In this document: positions 1 through 7,553 of the stretch, piece after piece
How the letters are laid out: every line of letters begins with the position of its first letter
Position numbering within the stretch: the first letter of the stretch is position 1
Assembly (NCBI RefSeq): GCF_040218065.1
Contig: NZ_JAVJQE010000009.1
Location: 1 to 64,000, forward strand
Length of the DNA: 64,000 nucleotides
From: Marivibrio sp040218065
GTDB taxonomy: Bacteria; Pseudomonadota; Alphaproteobacteria; UBA8366; Aestuariispiraceae
Direction of reading: 5' to 3'
Made by a program: the position numbers and the translations under genes
The notes under the pieces: generated by a model
Databases searched by the model: none
What the model was told of the DNA's origin: nothing
What the model saw: the letters and a program-made list of their open reading frames with translations, nothing else

Positions 1-1095
1 GCCCGCGCGCTGCGCCGCTTCCAGGCCGCCGCCGGCCTGAAAGTCGACGGGCTCGCGCGGCCCGGCGGGCCGACCGACGCCGCGCTCGACAACCGCCGCC
101 GGCGCGTCTGGCGCTTGGCCGCGCAAGGCCGCCGGCCGGAGGATGAGACGCTCGACGACCGCCTCGCCGTCTTCTTGCAAGACCGCGCCCGGCGCCGCCG
201 GATCGCCGAGGACGACCTCGCCGCGCTTTCGGAAAGCCGCACCGGCCGCCTCCACCTGATCCGCCTCGCCCGCACCACGGACCCGGAGACCGCGCGGCCC
301 ATCCTCGCCCGCGAACTCGACCGCCTGCGCGCCGAACGGGCCGCGCGGGCGAAAAGCCCGCCCGACGACGGCTCGCGCCCCCTGCCCGGCGACGGCGACG
401 GTCGCGCCCCTGGCCGGCCGGGACCGCCCGACGACGGATCGCGGCCAATGCCCGGCGACGGGGGCGGTCGCGCGCCCGGCTATCCAGGACCGCCCGACGA
501 CGGCTTTCGCCCGCCGCCAGACGGCGATGACGACGGCCGCCCGCCCGGCCTCCCCGGCCCGCCCGACGACGGGTCACGCCCCCTGCCGGACGACAAGCCG
601 CCGCCGCCCGACCCGGACGACGACGAACCGGAAGACGACTGCCCGACGCAGGAGGAGATCGACGCGCTTAAGGCGAGCGCAGCAAAGGTCCGTGAGCGTG
701 TCCGCGAAGCGGAAGAAAAGGTTGCGGCTCGTTTGCGCGAAGCGGCCGCCGCGGAAGCCTCAATCCAAACAGAGAAAGTCAACGCCGCAAAAGCCGGGCT
801 CGACGTTGGGCTTTGCTTGCTCAATTTGAACGCGGCAAGAGCTGCAGCGTGCATCTTACGAACCGCGGGCGTCGCCGGTGGCGCGCTTATCCTCACATTG
901 TATAGATTGGACACCGCGCAAGACGCACTTCGCGCGGCGGAGCAAGAGATGAACGAAGCGCGGGAGGAGTTAGAAGCTCTTGAAGCCGAGATAGAAGCGC
1001 TGGAGGAAAAGCGCCGTGTATGTCGGGACAAAGGCCATGGCGCTGCAGTTCCGTCCGATCAGTCTGCAGAGGTCGAGTATCGCAGAAACAGGTGA
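1..1095 (+). CDS. Peptidoglycan-binding-type protein with Pro/Asp repeats and coiled coils (5' end outside window)
   Basis: The frame is open from the first base, so the start lies upstream; about 364 residues are visible. The first 30 residues contain LRRFQAAAGLKVDG followed by PGGPTDAAL, which looks like the second half of a PG_binding_1 (cell-wall binding) fold. A basic helical region follows, then four imperfect 22-23-residue repeats built on PPDDGSRP and GDG, an acidic proline-rich linker likely to be disordered. The C-terminal part is Ala/Glu/Lys-rich coiled coil, a hydrophobic patch (GVAGGALILTLY) that could touch or cross a membrane, and a second coiled coil (LEALEAEIEALEEKRR). The 3' half is visibly less GC-rich than the 5' half. 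It ends in a 37-bp tail-to-tail overlap with the next gene. A role at the envelope is inferred; the exact function is unknown. Confidence 0.7.
   Translation, partial: ARALRRFQAAAGLKVDGLARPGGPTDAALDNRRRRVWRLAAQGRRPEDETLDDRLAVFLQDRARRRRIAEDDLAALSESRTGRLHLIRLARTTDPETARPILARELDRLRAERAARAKSPPDDGSRPLPGDGDGRAPGRPGPPDDGSRPMPGDGGGRAPGYPGPPDDGFRPPPDGDDDGRPPGLPGPPDDGSRPLPDDKPPPPDPDDDEPEDDCPTQEEIDALKASAAKVRERVREAEEKVAARLREAAAAEASIQTEKVNAAKAGLDVGLCLLNLNAARAAACILRTAGVAGGALILTLYRLDTAQDALRAAEQEMNEAREELEALEAEIEALEEKRRVCRDKGHGAAVPSDQSAEVEYRRNR
358..600 (+). repeat. In-frame tandem repeats (PPDDG units)
   Basis: Four consecutive imperfect units of about 66-69 bases inside the first gene, each starting CCGCCCGACGACGG and coding for PPDDG(S/F)RP plus a Gly/Asp/Pro tail. 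The last unit degenerates into PPPPDPDDDEPEDD. Copy number could vary between strains because the units are similar at DNA level. Confidence 0.75.
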
Positions 1096-1976
1096 ACCTC
1101 ACGGCGAACCTTTTTTCGTTCTTTGGCGGTCAAGGCGGCCGCGGCGCGCTCCACATCATCCGGATTCGGCCAAGCTCCCAACGCGGCGGCCAGGAGCATG
1201 TGATAATATGCATCCGTGTAGTCGCCCTCGTGCACTTGGAAACCGCCCAAGACGAGCGCGGCGATCGCATCACGCTCCGCGACCGCTTCCCGAAGCCAAT
1301 ATCGCCCGCCTGCGCGGTAACTCGGGTCCGCCGCCGGCGACAGGAGCATCTGGCCCACTGCGCGTTTCTCTGCGGGCGTCATCTCTTCCGGCGTGGGCGG
1401 ATCGCTCACCGTTCGGGCGAAGCTTGGATAAGGGGCTTGGCCAATGCCGAAGTGAAGGCGCGCCATCAGTTCGAGGCGCGCAAGAGGACCGCCCTTCACG
1501 ATCAAGGCGGCCCAGGCTCGCTCCCCCTCAACCCCGTTGAGCAGCGCGTCGCGCAACGGCGTCGGCCATTCCCTGAAGGCAGGGCCGAAGATGTCAGCAA
1601 ACCCGTCCCACTCCTCAGGCGGCGCGTCGTCCAACCACCGCTGAAGCCACCAGCGCGCGGCCTGGTGGCGAAAGTGCGCCTCGGCGTCCGGCTCCCCCTC
1701 CCCGGGCTCGGCGAGCTCGAGGCGATAGGCGGCGGCGATGATCGCGGGCGCGAAGCCGCAGACGATCGATCGGTGCACCAACGTCTCCAGCCGATCGATC
1801 GCCGGCTGCACGATCGAACGGTCCTGCGCCGCGACGCCGGCCGCGACCTCGTCCATTGCGGCGTTGCACAACGCCCTATCTCGCTCCCGCGCGGCGATCT
1901 CCGCCGCGTCCAAGGCGGCGGCGCGGGCGGAGGCGAAGGTCAGCGCGATCAGCGCGAAAAGGAGCAACTTCTTCAT
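1059..1976 (-). CDS. Secreted protein of unknown function
   Basis: A 305-residue protein with a clear Sec signal peptide (MKKLLLFALIALTFASARA, cleavage near ARA-A), so it should be exported to the periplasm. The mature part is rich in Ala, Trp, Arg and Glu helices and has short stretches such as GGRYWLREAVAERDAIAALVLG that recall Sel1/TPR-type helical hairpins, but I do not recognise a family. No catalytic motif is visible. The start fits the signal peptide, but there is no Shine-Dalgarno sequence: a perfect TATAAT lies only six bases before the ATG, which suggests a leaderless message. The 3' end overlaps the preceding gene on the other strand by 37 bp. Confidence 0.65.
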   Translation of the reverse strand: MKKLLLFALIALTFASARAAALDAAEIAARERDRALCNAAMDEVAAGVAAQDRSIVQPAIDRLETLVHRSIVCGFAPAIIAAAYRLELAEPGEGEPDAEAHFRHQAARWWLQRWLDDAPPEEWDGFADIFGPAFREWPTPLRDALLNGVEGERAWAALIVKGGPLARLELMARLHFGIGQAPYPSFARTVSDPPTPEEMTPAEKRAVGQMLLSPAADPSYRAGGRYWLREAVAERDAIAALVLGGFQVHEGDYTDAYYHMLLAAALGAWPNPDDVERAAAALTAKERKKVRREVHLFLRYSTSAD

Positions 1977-1982
1977 TATTCA

Positions 1983-2011
1983 ATTATAGAGAGCTTTTGA
2001 CGGGCTCGGAA
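1983..2011 (-). promoter_or_regulatory. Candidate promoter for the secreted protein (leaderless)
   Basis: On the minus strand TTCCGA and TATAAT are separated by 17 bases. The -10 box ends six bases before the ATG, so transcription would begin at or next to the start codon. The -10 box is a perfect match and the -35 box is weak. Confidence 0.45.
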
Positions 2012-2060
2012 GCGGCCTATGCGGGCCTGGCGCTCCGCGCGCGCACCATGCAACTGGAGG

Positions 2061-2125
2061 CCGCCGCCGCCCGCCCTTCGCCGCCCGCCCTTCGCCGCCC
2101 GAGGCCCCCGCTTTCGCGGGGGCGC
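2061..2125. repeat. Short tandem and palindromic intergenic repeat
   Basis: Holds two head-to-tail copies of a 14-base unit (GCCCGCCCTTCGCC) and then a GC hairpin, CCCCCGC/GCGGGGG around TTTC. The same hairpin core, (C)CCCGC..GCGGGG, recurs near 21.83, 21.90 and 47.54 kb, so it is a dispersed element and not specific to sodB. Confidence 0.6.
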
Positions 2126-2167
2126 CGAGGGGCGTGCGGGCGGCCCGCGCCGCGGCCCGCCTCAAAG

Positions 2168-2202
2168 AAAAACGGCCGCCCGGATGACCGGACGACCGTT
2201 TT
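2168..2202 (-). terminator. Rho-independent terminator of sodB
   Basis: Read on the minus strand, AAAACGGTCGTCCGG and CCGGGCGGCCGTTTT form a 15-bp stem around a TCAT loop, followed by T-rich sequence. Two pairs are G-U only in this orientation (they would be C-A on the other strand), so the hairpin is built for minus-strand RNA. Confidence 0.85.
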
Positions 2203-2237
2203 CATTGCGACCGGGACGAACCCGAGCCTGCGGCGCC

Positions 2238-2834
2238 TCAGGCGGCCTTCAGGTTCTGGTTGGCGAAGTCCCAGTTGATCAGATGCTCCAGGAACGCGCC
2301 CATATAGTCCGGACGGCGGTTCTGGTAGTCGAGATAGTAGGCGTGCTCCCACACATCCATGGTGATGAGCGGGGTCTTGCCGTGCACCAGCGGCGTGTCG
2401 GCGTTGAGCGTCTTCTCGACCTTCAACTTGCCGCCGTCGAGGACGAGCCACGCCCAGCCGGAGCCGAACTGCGTCGCGCCGGCGGTCTTGAACTGGTTGG
2501 CGAACTCCTCGTAGGAGCCGAAATCCTCCTTGATCTTGTCGGCGATGTCGCCGGTCGGCTGACCGCCGCCGTTCGGGCTCATCGAGTGCCAATAGAAGGT
2601 GTGGTTCCAGACCTGGGCGGCCTGGTTGAAGAGCCCTTGATCGCCCTTGTCATGGGCCGCCTGGGCGATCTCCTCGATCGAGGCGCCCTCAAGGTCGGTG
2701 CCGGAGATCAGCTCGTTGGTCTTGGTGACGTAGGCGTTGTGGTGCTTGTCGTGGTGGAAGCTGAGCGTATCGGCCGAGATGTGCGGCGCGAGCGCATCCT
2801 TACCGTAGGGCAGATCGGGCAGTTCGATAGCCAT
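2238..2834 (-). CDS. sodB: Superoxide dismutase, Fe type
   Basis: A 198-residue Fe/Mn-family superoxide dismutase, which converts superoxide to hydrogen peroxide and oxygen in the cytoplasm. The four metal ligands are present: His27 (in FHHDKHH), His78 (in WNHTFYW), Asp160 and His164 (in DVWEHAYY). The second-sphere Gln sits in AAQVWNH, as in iron enzymes, instead of the GGH arrangement of manganese enzymes, so Fe is the likelier metal. The length and the N-terminal LPDLPYGKDAL are typical. It has its own candidate promoter and a strong terminator, so it is probably monocistronic although it lies downstream of holC on the same strand. Confidence 0.96.
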   Translation of the reverse strand: MAIELPDLPYGKDALAPHISADTLSFHHDKHHNAYVTKTNELISGTDLEGASIEEIAQAAHDKGDQGLFNQAAQVWNHTFYWHSMSPNGGGQPTGDIADKIKEDFGSYEEFANQFKTAGATQFGSGWAWLVLDGGKLKVEKTLNADTPLVHGKTPLITMDVWEHAYYLDYQNRRPDYMGAFLEHLINWDFANQNLKAA

Positions 2835-2954
2835 TTTTCCCTCGCTTTATCCCTGTTTCGCGCGGCGCGTCGCCGCTTCGGTGGGGTCTCGTTTCGGGCG
2901 AAAGACGGGGGCGGGCGCAGATACGCCGCGAAAGCCCCCTCGTCCCGCCTGCGC

Positions 2955-2982
2955 AATGTAAGCGCTCGCGGGCGGGGATCAA
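2955..2982 (-). promoter_or_regulatory. Candidate sodB promoter
   Basis: On the minus strand TTGATC and TACATT are spaced by 16 bases and lie about 120 bases upstream of the sodB start codon. A plausible housekeeping promoter, by eye only. Confidence 0.4.
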
Positions 2983-3007
2983 CCCGGACGAACGGCGGGA
3001 CCGGGGT

Positions 3008-3478
3008 TCAGGCCTCCGCGTCCGGGGCGTTCTTCTCCGCCGCACGCTCCCAGCCGCGATCGGTCTGCTTCCAGTAGGTCAGATGACGCCCGCCCTCCAT
3101 CTCGCGCTTCCAGGCGGCCCGCGCGGCGGCGACGGCTTCTGGATCCCGGCCGTCGAAGATCCGGCAGACCAAGGCGAAGCCCTCCGCGCTCGCGGCCTCC
3201 GCCCCGTCCGTCAGGAATAGGACGGAGGCGCCGTTGGGGTTCTCCTGCTGGTCGGTCAGCCAGATCGGCTGTTGGGCGGCGTGGCCGTCCGCGGCGGAGC
3301 CGTGGGGCAGGAAGCTGCGCTCGGCGTAGGTCCAGAGGTGATCGGCCAACTGCTCCACCCGGTCGGTCGAGCGCGCACGCACGATCGCGCGCCAGCCGCG
3401 CTCCAGACAGCGCTCCAACATGATGGGAAGCGCCCCCTCCAGGCTCGCCCGCTCAAGATGATAGTAGCGGATTTCCAT
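3008..3478 (-). CDS. holC: DNA polymerase III subunit chi
   Basis: A 156-residue protein with the HolC pattern: MEIRYYHLERASLEGALP at the N terminus, LERCLERGWRAIVRA, LADHLWTYAERSFLPHG, and the IWLTDQQENPNGASVLFLTDG block. In the replisome chi binds psi and the single-strand-binding protein and links the clamp loader to lagging-strand DNA. It lies 37 bases downstream of pepA on the same strand, the usual alphaproteobacterial pairing, so the two are probably cotranscribed. The length is normal for the group, with a short charged tail. Confidence 0.93.
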   Translation of the reverse strand: MEIRYYHLERASLEGALPIMLERCLERGWRAIVRARSTDRVEQLADHLWTYAERSFLPHGSAADGHAAQQPIWLTDQQENPNGASVLFLTDGAEAASAEGFALVCRIFDGRDPEAVAAARAAWKREMEGGRHLTYWKQTDRGWERAAEKNAPDAEA

Positions 3479-3515
3479 CGCCGAGCCTCCGCGCCCGAGC
3501 CGACCGCCCGCCGCC

Positions 3516-5018
3516 TCAGCCGTAATGGTCGGCGACGAAGCGGTTCAGCAGCCGAACGCCGAAGCCGGTCGCGCCCTTCGGGACGGTCGGCTTCTCCTTG
3601 GTCGACCAGGCCATGCCGGCGATATCCAGGTGCGCCCACTTGGTGTTGTCGATGAAGCGCGCCAGGAACTGCGCGGCCGTGATCGACCCCGCCGGCCGAC
3701 CGCCGACATTCTTCATGTCGGCGATGTCGGATTTTAACTGCTTGTCGTAATCCTCGCCCATCGGCAGCCGCCAGACCTTCTCGGCGCTGTCCTGGCCGGC
3801 GCGGTGCAGACGTTCGGCCAGCTCGTCGTCGTTGCAGAACAGGCCGGCGTGCTCATGCCCCAGTCCGATGATGATGGCGCCGGTCAGCGTCGCCAGATCG
3901 ACGATCAACTGCGGCTTGTGCTCCTTCTGGACATAGGTCAGCACGTCGCACAGCACGAGGCGGCCCTCAGCGTCGGTGTTGATCACCTCGATCGTCTGGC
4001 CGGACATTGAGGTCACCACGTCGCCCGGACGCTGCGCGTCGCCGTCGGGCATGTTCTCGACCAGACCGACGGCGCCGATGACGTTCGCCTTGGCCTTGCG
4101 GCCGGCCAGCGCCTTCATCAAGCCGGAGACGGCGCCCGCGCCCCCCATGTCCCACTTCATCTCCTCCATGCCGCCGGCGGGCTTGAGCGAGATGCCGCCG
4201 GTGTCGAAGGTGACGCCCTTTCCGACGAAACAGAGCGGGCGCGAGGATTTGCCGGCGCCGTTCCATTTCATGACCACGACTTGGCTTTCCCGGCGCGAGC
4301 CTCGGCCGACCGCGAGCAGCGCGCCCATGCCCAGCTTCTCGAGCTTCTTCTCGCCCATGACTTCGACTTCGACGCCGAGCGCTTCGAGCGCCTGTAGCTC
4401 CTTCGCGAAGCTTTCGGGGTAAAGGACGTTGGGCGGCTCCGAGACGAGGTCCCGCGTGAAGAAGACGCCGTCGGCGACGGCCTCGAGGTCTTTGTAAAGC
4501 TTGCGGGCCTTCGCCGGCTCCTCCGACTGGACGGAAAGCTTCCGGAGGGTCGGTTTGTCGCTCGCCTTCTCCTTGGTGCGGTACTTGTCGAAGCGATACC
4601 CCGACAAAAGCGCGCCATAGGCGAGGTTTGCAGCCGCATCGGCCGCGCTGACCGCGCCGAGATCGACGCAGATCAGCGCCTCCTTCTCACCGTCGGCGTT
4701 AAGCGCCTTGGCGAGCCGTCCGCCGACGTCCTGCCACTGCAGCAACTCCAATCCGCGGCCGACGCCGTAAAGATAGACTCGGCTGTAGGCGGCGTCGGAC
4801 GGGGCCAGGACGGTGAGCGATTCGCCGGTTTTGCCGTTGAACCGGCTGACTTTCAGCGCCCGACTGATCGCGCCGCCGGTCTCCTCGTCGACGCGCTGAG
4901 CGGCGGGGCCGAGTTTGCGGCCCTCCTCGATCGCGCAGGCGACGGCGCCCGTCGCGCCAGCTTTCTTGGGCGCGCCCTTGGGCGCATCGGAAAAGGCGAT
5001 CTTGAGCGCGTTCGTCAT
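3516..5018 (-). CDS. pepA: Leucyl aminopeptidase (M17)
   Basis: A 500-residue cytosolic aminopeptidase that removes N-terminal residues from peptides using two metal ions. The M17 signature NTDAEGRL is at residues 347-354. The metal and catalytic residues are all visible: Lys267, Asp272, Lys279, Asp290, Asp349, Glu351 and Arg353. The N-terminal third is the less conserved DNA-binding/hexamer domain. I chose the ATG before TNALKIAF; a TTG eight codons upstream is possible but adds residues without family similarity. It is divergent from lptF across a 296-base intergenic region and followed by holC. Confidence 0.95.
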   Translation of the reverse strand: MTNALKIAFSDAPKGAPKKAGATGAVACAIEEGRKLGPAAQRVDEETGGAISRALKVSRFNGKTGESLTVLAPSDAAYSRVYLYGVGRGLELLQWQDVGGRLAKALNADGEKEALICVDLGAVSAADAAANLAYGALLSGYRFDKYRTKEKASDKPTLRKLSVQSEEPAKARKLYKDLEAVADGVFFTRDLVSEPPNVLYPESFAKELQALEALGVEVEVMGEKKLEKLGMGALLAVGRGSRRESQVVVMKWNGAGKSSRPLCFVGKGVTFDTGGISLKPAGGMEEMKWDMGGAGAVSGLMKALAGRKAKANVIGAVGLVENMPDGDAQRPGDVVTSMSGQTIEVINTDAEGRLVLCDVLTYVQKEHKPQLIVDLATLTGAIIIGLGHEHAGLFCNDDELAERLHRAGQDSAEKVWRLPMGEDYDKQLKSDIADMKNVGGRPAGSITAAQFLARFIDNTKWAHLDIAGMAWSTKEKPTVPKGATGFGVRLLNRFVADHYG

Positions 5019-5314
5019 GGTCGGACCCGAAATTCCCTGCAAGTTAAGTCGCTTGGCCCGCCGGCCCCGCGCGCGACAGCGGCGCTGCGTCCGGCGTCTC
5101 CATGCAAGAGAGTAGGGCCTCCCCTCGCGCTTGAAAAGCGCCCCGGCCGGGGAAACCGCCGGCGCGGCGAAAGGGGCGATTTCGGGGCGCCCGGTGAAAG
5201 CGCGTGCATGGGCGGGGCGCTTTTGCTAGGAAAACAAACGCTCTAGCTCCAGGCGCCGCGCCGGCGCAGGCGGGGCGTTCGACCGGACGGACCGGACTCG
5301 TTAACGGATCGAAC

Positions 5315-6451
5315 ATGCGACGCGTCACACTCTACATGAGCCAACAGATCGCGGCCGTGACCCTGTTCGCGACGGTGGTCTTGTGCGTGGCGGTGCTCCT
5401 CGTCCAGTCAGTGCGGCTGATCGATCTGATCGTCAATCGCGGCGTGGGCCTCAGCCAGTTCGGCTATATGGCCTCGCTGATGGTGCCGCGGTTCGTCGCG
5501 CTGGTAATGCCGATCGCGCTCTTCGGAGCGACGCTCTTCAGCTACAACCGGATGATCAACGACAGCGAGCTTGTGGTGCTTCGCTCGGCGGGGCTGAGCA
5601 CCTGGTCGTTGGCGCGTCCCGCGCTGATCGTCGCGGTCGCGGCGAGCGCGGTGTGCTACGCCATGACGCTCTACATGATGCCGGCGGCGGCGAAGGAGTT
5701 GCGCTTTCATCTGGAAGAGACCCGTTCCCAATGGGGCGCGGCGCTGTTGCAGGAGGGCAAGTTCACGAACGTCGGCGACGAGGTGACGATTTTCGTGCGC
5801 GAACGCACCGGCTCCGGCGAGTTGCAGGGGATCCTCTATCATAGTCAGGCGGCCGGCGAGACGGCCTTCACCGTCATCGCAGAACGCGGCGCCGTGGTCG
5901 AGACCGAACAGGGTCCGCGCATCGTCGTCCTGAACGGCACCCGCCAATCCTTCGAGGACGGGCGCATGCATCTGGTGCGGTTCGACCGTAGTACGATCGA
6001 CCTTGGCGGCGACCGGAAGGCGAGCGAAAACTACTGGGATCAGCCTGAGGAGCGCTTCCTTCCGCGTCTTCTCTATCCCAGCGAGACCGACCCGAACGAC
6101 GTCTACTACCGCCCGAAATTGATCGCCGAAGGACATGGCCGCCTGGTTCTCCCCATCCTACCGATCACCTATGCGGCCTTGGCGCTGGCCTTCATGTTGC
6201 GCGCGCAGTTCTCGCGACGAGGCAATCTGGGCGGCGTTTTGTGCGCCGTGGGCGTCATGACGGTGGTTCTGATCGGGCATCTGTCGCTGTTGAACGCGGC
6301 CGGGCGCAATTTAGACCTACTGCCGGCGCTTTGGGCGAACGCGCTCGCGCCGCTCCTGATCGCGCTGGCGGTGCTTTACAAGCCGCGAAAACACAAGCGC
6401 CGCGCCCCGCCGCCGGAGACGGCGGAGCCGCTCGGCCAGCCGGCGGAGTAG
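5315..6451 (+). CDS. lptF: LPS export ABC transporter permease LptF
   Basis: A 378-residue YjgP/YjgQ-family permease. LptF pairs with LptG and the ATPase LptB to extract lipopolysaccharide from the inner membrane and feed it to the LptC-LptA bridge. One membrane segment near the N terminus (residues about 13-33) and two more before residue 120 are visible, then a soluble beta-jellyroll periplasmic domain (about 130-270) and three C-terminal membrane segments. The start is the ATG before RRVTLYMS, where family similarity begins; an earlier in-frame ATG adds 37 residues of non-family sequence. It is the first gene of the lptF-lptG-surA-pdxA-rsmA operon, eight bases before lptG. Confidence 0.95.
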   Translation: MRRVTLYMSQQIAAVTLFATVVLCVAVLLVQSVRLIDLIVNRGVGLSQFGYMASLMVPRFVALVMPIALFGATLFSYNRMINDSELVVLRSAGLSTWSLARPALIVAVAASAVCYAMTLYMMPAAAKELRFHLEETRSQWGAALLQEGKFTNVGDEVTIFVRERTGSGELQGILYHSQAAGETAFTVIAERGAVVETEQGPRIVVLNGTRQSFEDGRMHLVRFDRSTIDLGGDRKASENYWDQPEERFLPRLLYPSETDPNDVYYRPKLIAEGHGRLVLPILPITYAALALAFMLRAQFSRRGNLGGVLCAVGVMTVVLIGHLSLLNAAGRNLDLLPALWANALAPLLIALAVLYKPRKHKRRAPPPETAEPLGQPAE

Positions 6452-6458
6452 CGGGACG

Positions 6459-7553
6459 ATGCGCCTATCGCTGCTGTTCACCCGCTACATGGGCCGGCAT
6501 TTCGGATTTTGGCTCGCCTCGGTCTTTCTGACGTTGATCGCGATCGTGGCGATGTTCGATTTGGTGGAGCTGTTGCGCCGCGCGTCGGGCAAACAGGAGG
6601 TGACCACCGAGGTCGTGGTGCAGATGTCGCTGCTGAAGCTCCCGCATCTGGTCCAGGACATGCTGCCCTTCGCCGTGCTGATCGGGGGCATGCTGACCTT
6701 CTGGCGTCTCGCGCGGGCGAACGAACTGGTGGTGGCCCGGGCCGCGGGCGTGTCTGTCTGGCAACTGCTGCTGGCCCCCATCGCGATCACCTTCCTGGTC
6801 GGCGTGGTGTTGATCACGACCTTCAATCCCTTCGCGGCGGCCATGCGCACCCAATACGAACAGCTCGAGGCGAAGTATCTCAGCCAGCAACGCAGCGAGT
6901 TGGCCGTTTCGCCGACGGGCGTGTGGCTGCGTCAGGGCACGCGCGACCGGCAGTCGGTGATCCACGCTGACGACGTAGACGGCAGGGGCGCTACGCTGAT
7001 CGGCGTCACCGTCTACCGGTTGGCGGAGCAGGACCGGTTCGTGGGACGCGTCGACGCCGCGCGCGCGGTTCTGCGAGAGGGCTATTGGGAGCTCCAGGAC
7101 GCGTTCGTCTCCGAGCCCGAGCGGGCCTCGGAGCCTTACGCAACATACCGGATCGCGACGGACCTGACCGTCGACAAGATCCAAGACAGTTTCGCCTCCG
7201 CCGACAGTCTCAGCTTCTGGGAGCTGCCGCAGTTCATCGGCACGATGGAGGAGGCCGGATTCAACGCCAACATTCACCGGCTCTATCTGCATTCGTTGCT
7301 GGCGACGCCGCTGTTGCTGTGCGCGATGGTGCTGATCGCGGCCAGCTTCACGATCCGAACCGGACGGCGCGCGCGCACCGGACTGATGGTTGTGGGCGGC
7401 GTGACCAGCGGCTTTGTGCTTTACTTCTTCACCAACGTGGTCCACGCGCTTGGCCTGTCCGCCAGCATCCCGGCGCAACTCGCCGCCTGGATGCCGGCGG
7501 GGGTCAGCACAATGCTTGGCGTGACCGCGCTGTTGCATCTGGAGGATGGATGA
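6459..7553 (+). CDS. lptG: LPS export ABC transporter permease LptG
   Basis: A 364-residue partner of LptF with the same layout: an N-terminal membrane segment (FGFWLASVFLTLIAIVAMF), two more segments before residue 120, a periplasmic jellyroll, and three C-terminal membrane segments. The stretch LVQDMLPFAVLIGGMLTFWRLARANELVVARAAGVS is the cytoplasmic coupling region that contacts LptB, characteristic of the family. Its stop overlaps the surA start in an ATGA, so translation is coupled. In most alphaproteobacteria lptD follows here; in this genome surA follows directly. Confidence 0.95.
   Translation: MRLSLLFTRYMGRHFGFWLASVFLTLIAIVAMFDLVELLRRASGKQEVTTEVVVQMSLLKLPHLVQDMLPFAVLIGGMLTFWRLARANELVVARAAGVSVWQLLLAPIAITFLVGVVLITTFNPFAAAMRTQYEQLEAKYLSQQRSELAVSPTGVWLRQGTRDRQSVIHADDVDGRGATLIGVTVYRLAEQDRFVGRVDAARAVLREGYWELQDAFVSEPERASEPYATYRIATDLTVDKIQDSFASADSLSFWELPQFIGTMEEAGFNANIHRLYLHSLLATPLLLCAMVLIAASFTIRTGRRARTGLMVVGGVTSGFVLYFFTNVVHALGLSASIPAQLAAWMPAGVSTMLGVTALLHLEDG

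Noticed and set aside
2019..3077. 352-codon plus-strand frame covering sodB in antisense
   Set aside because: Runs over a real gene and a minus-strand terminator, and its translation has no family resemblance.
5044..5328. Possible 94-codon minus-strand gene in the pepA-lptF gap
   Set aside because: Arg/Pro-rich translation, no ribosome site and overlaps the lptF start; taken as chance.
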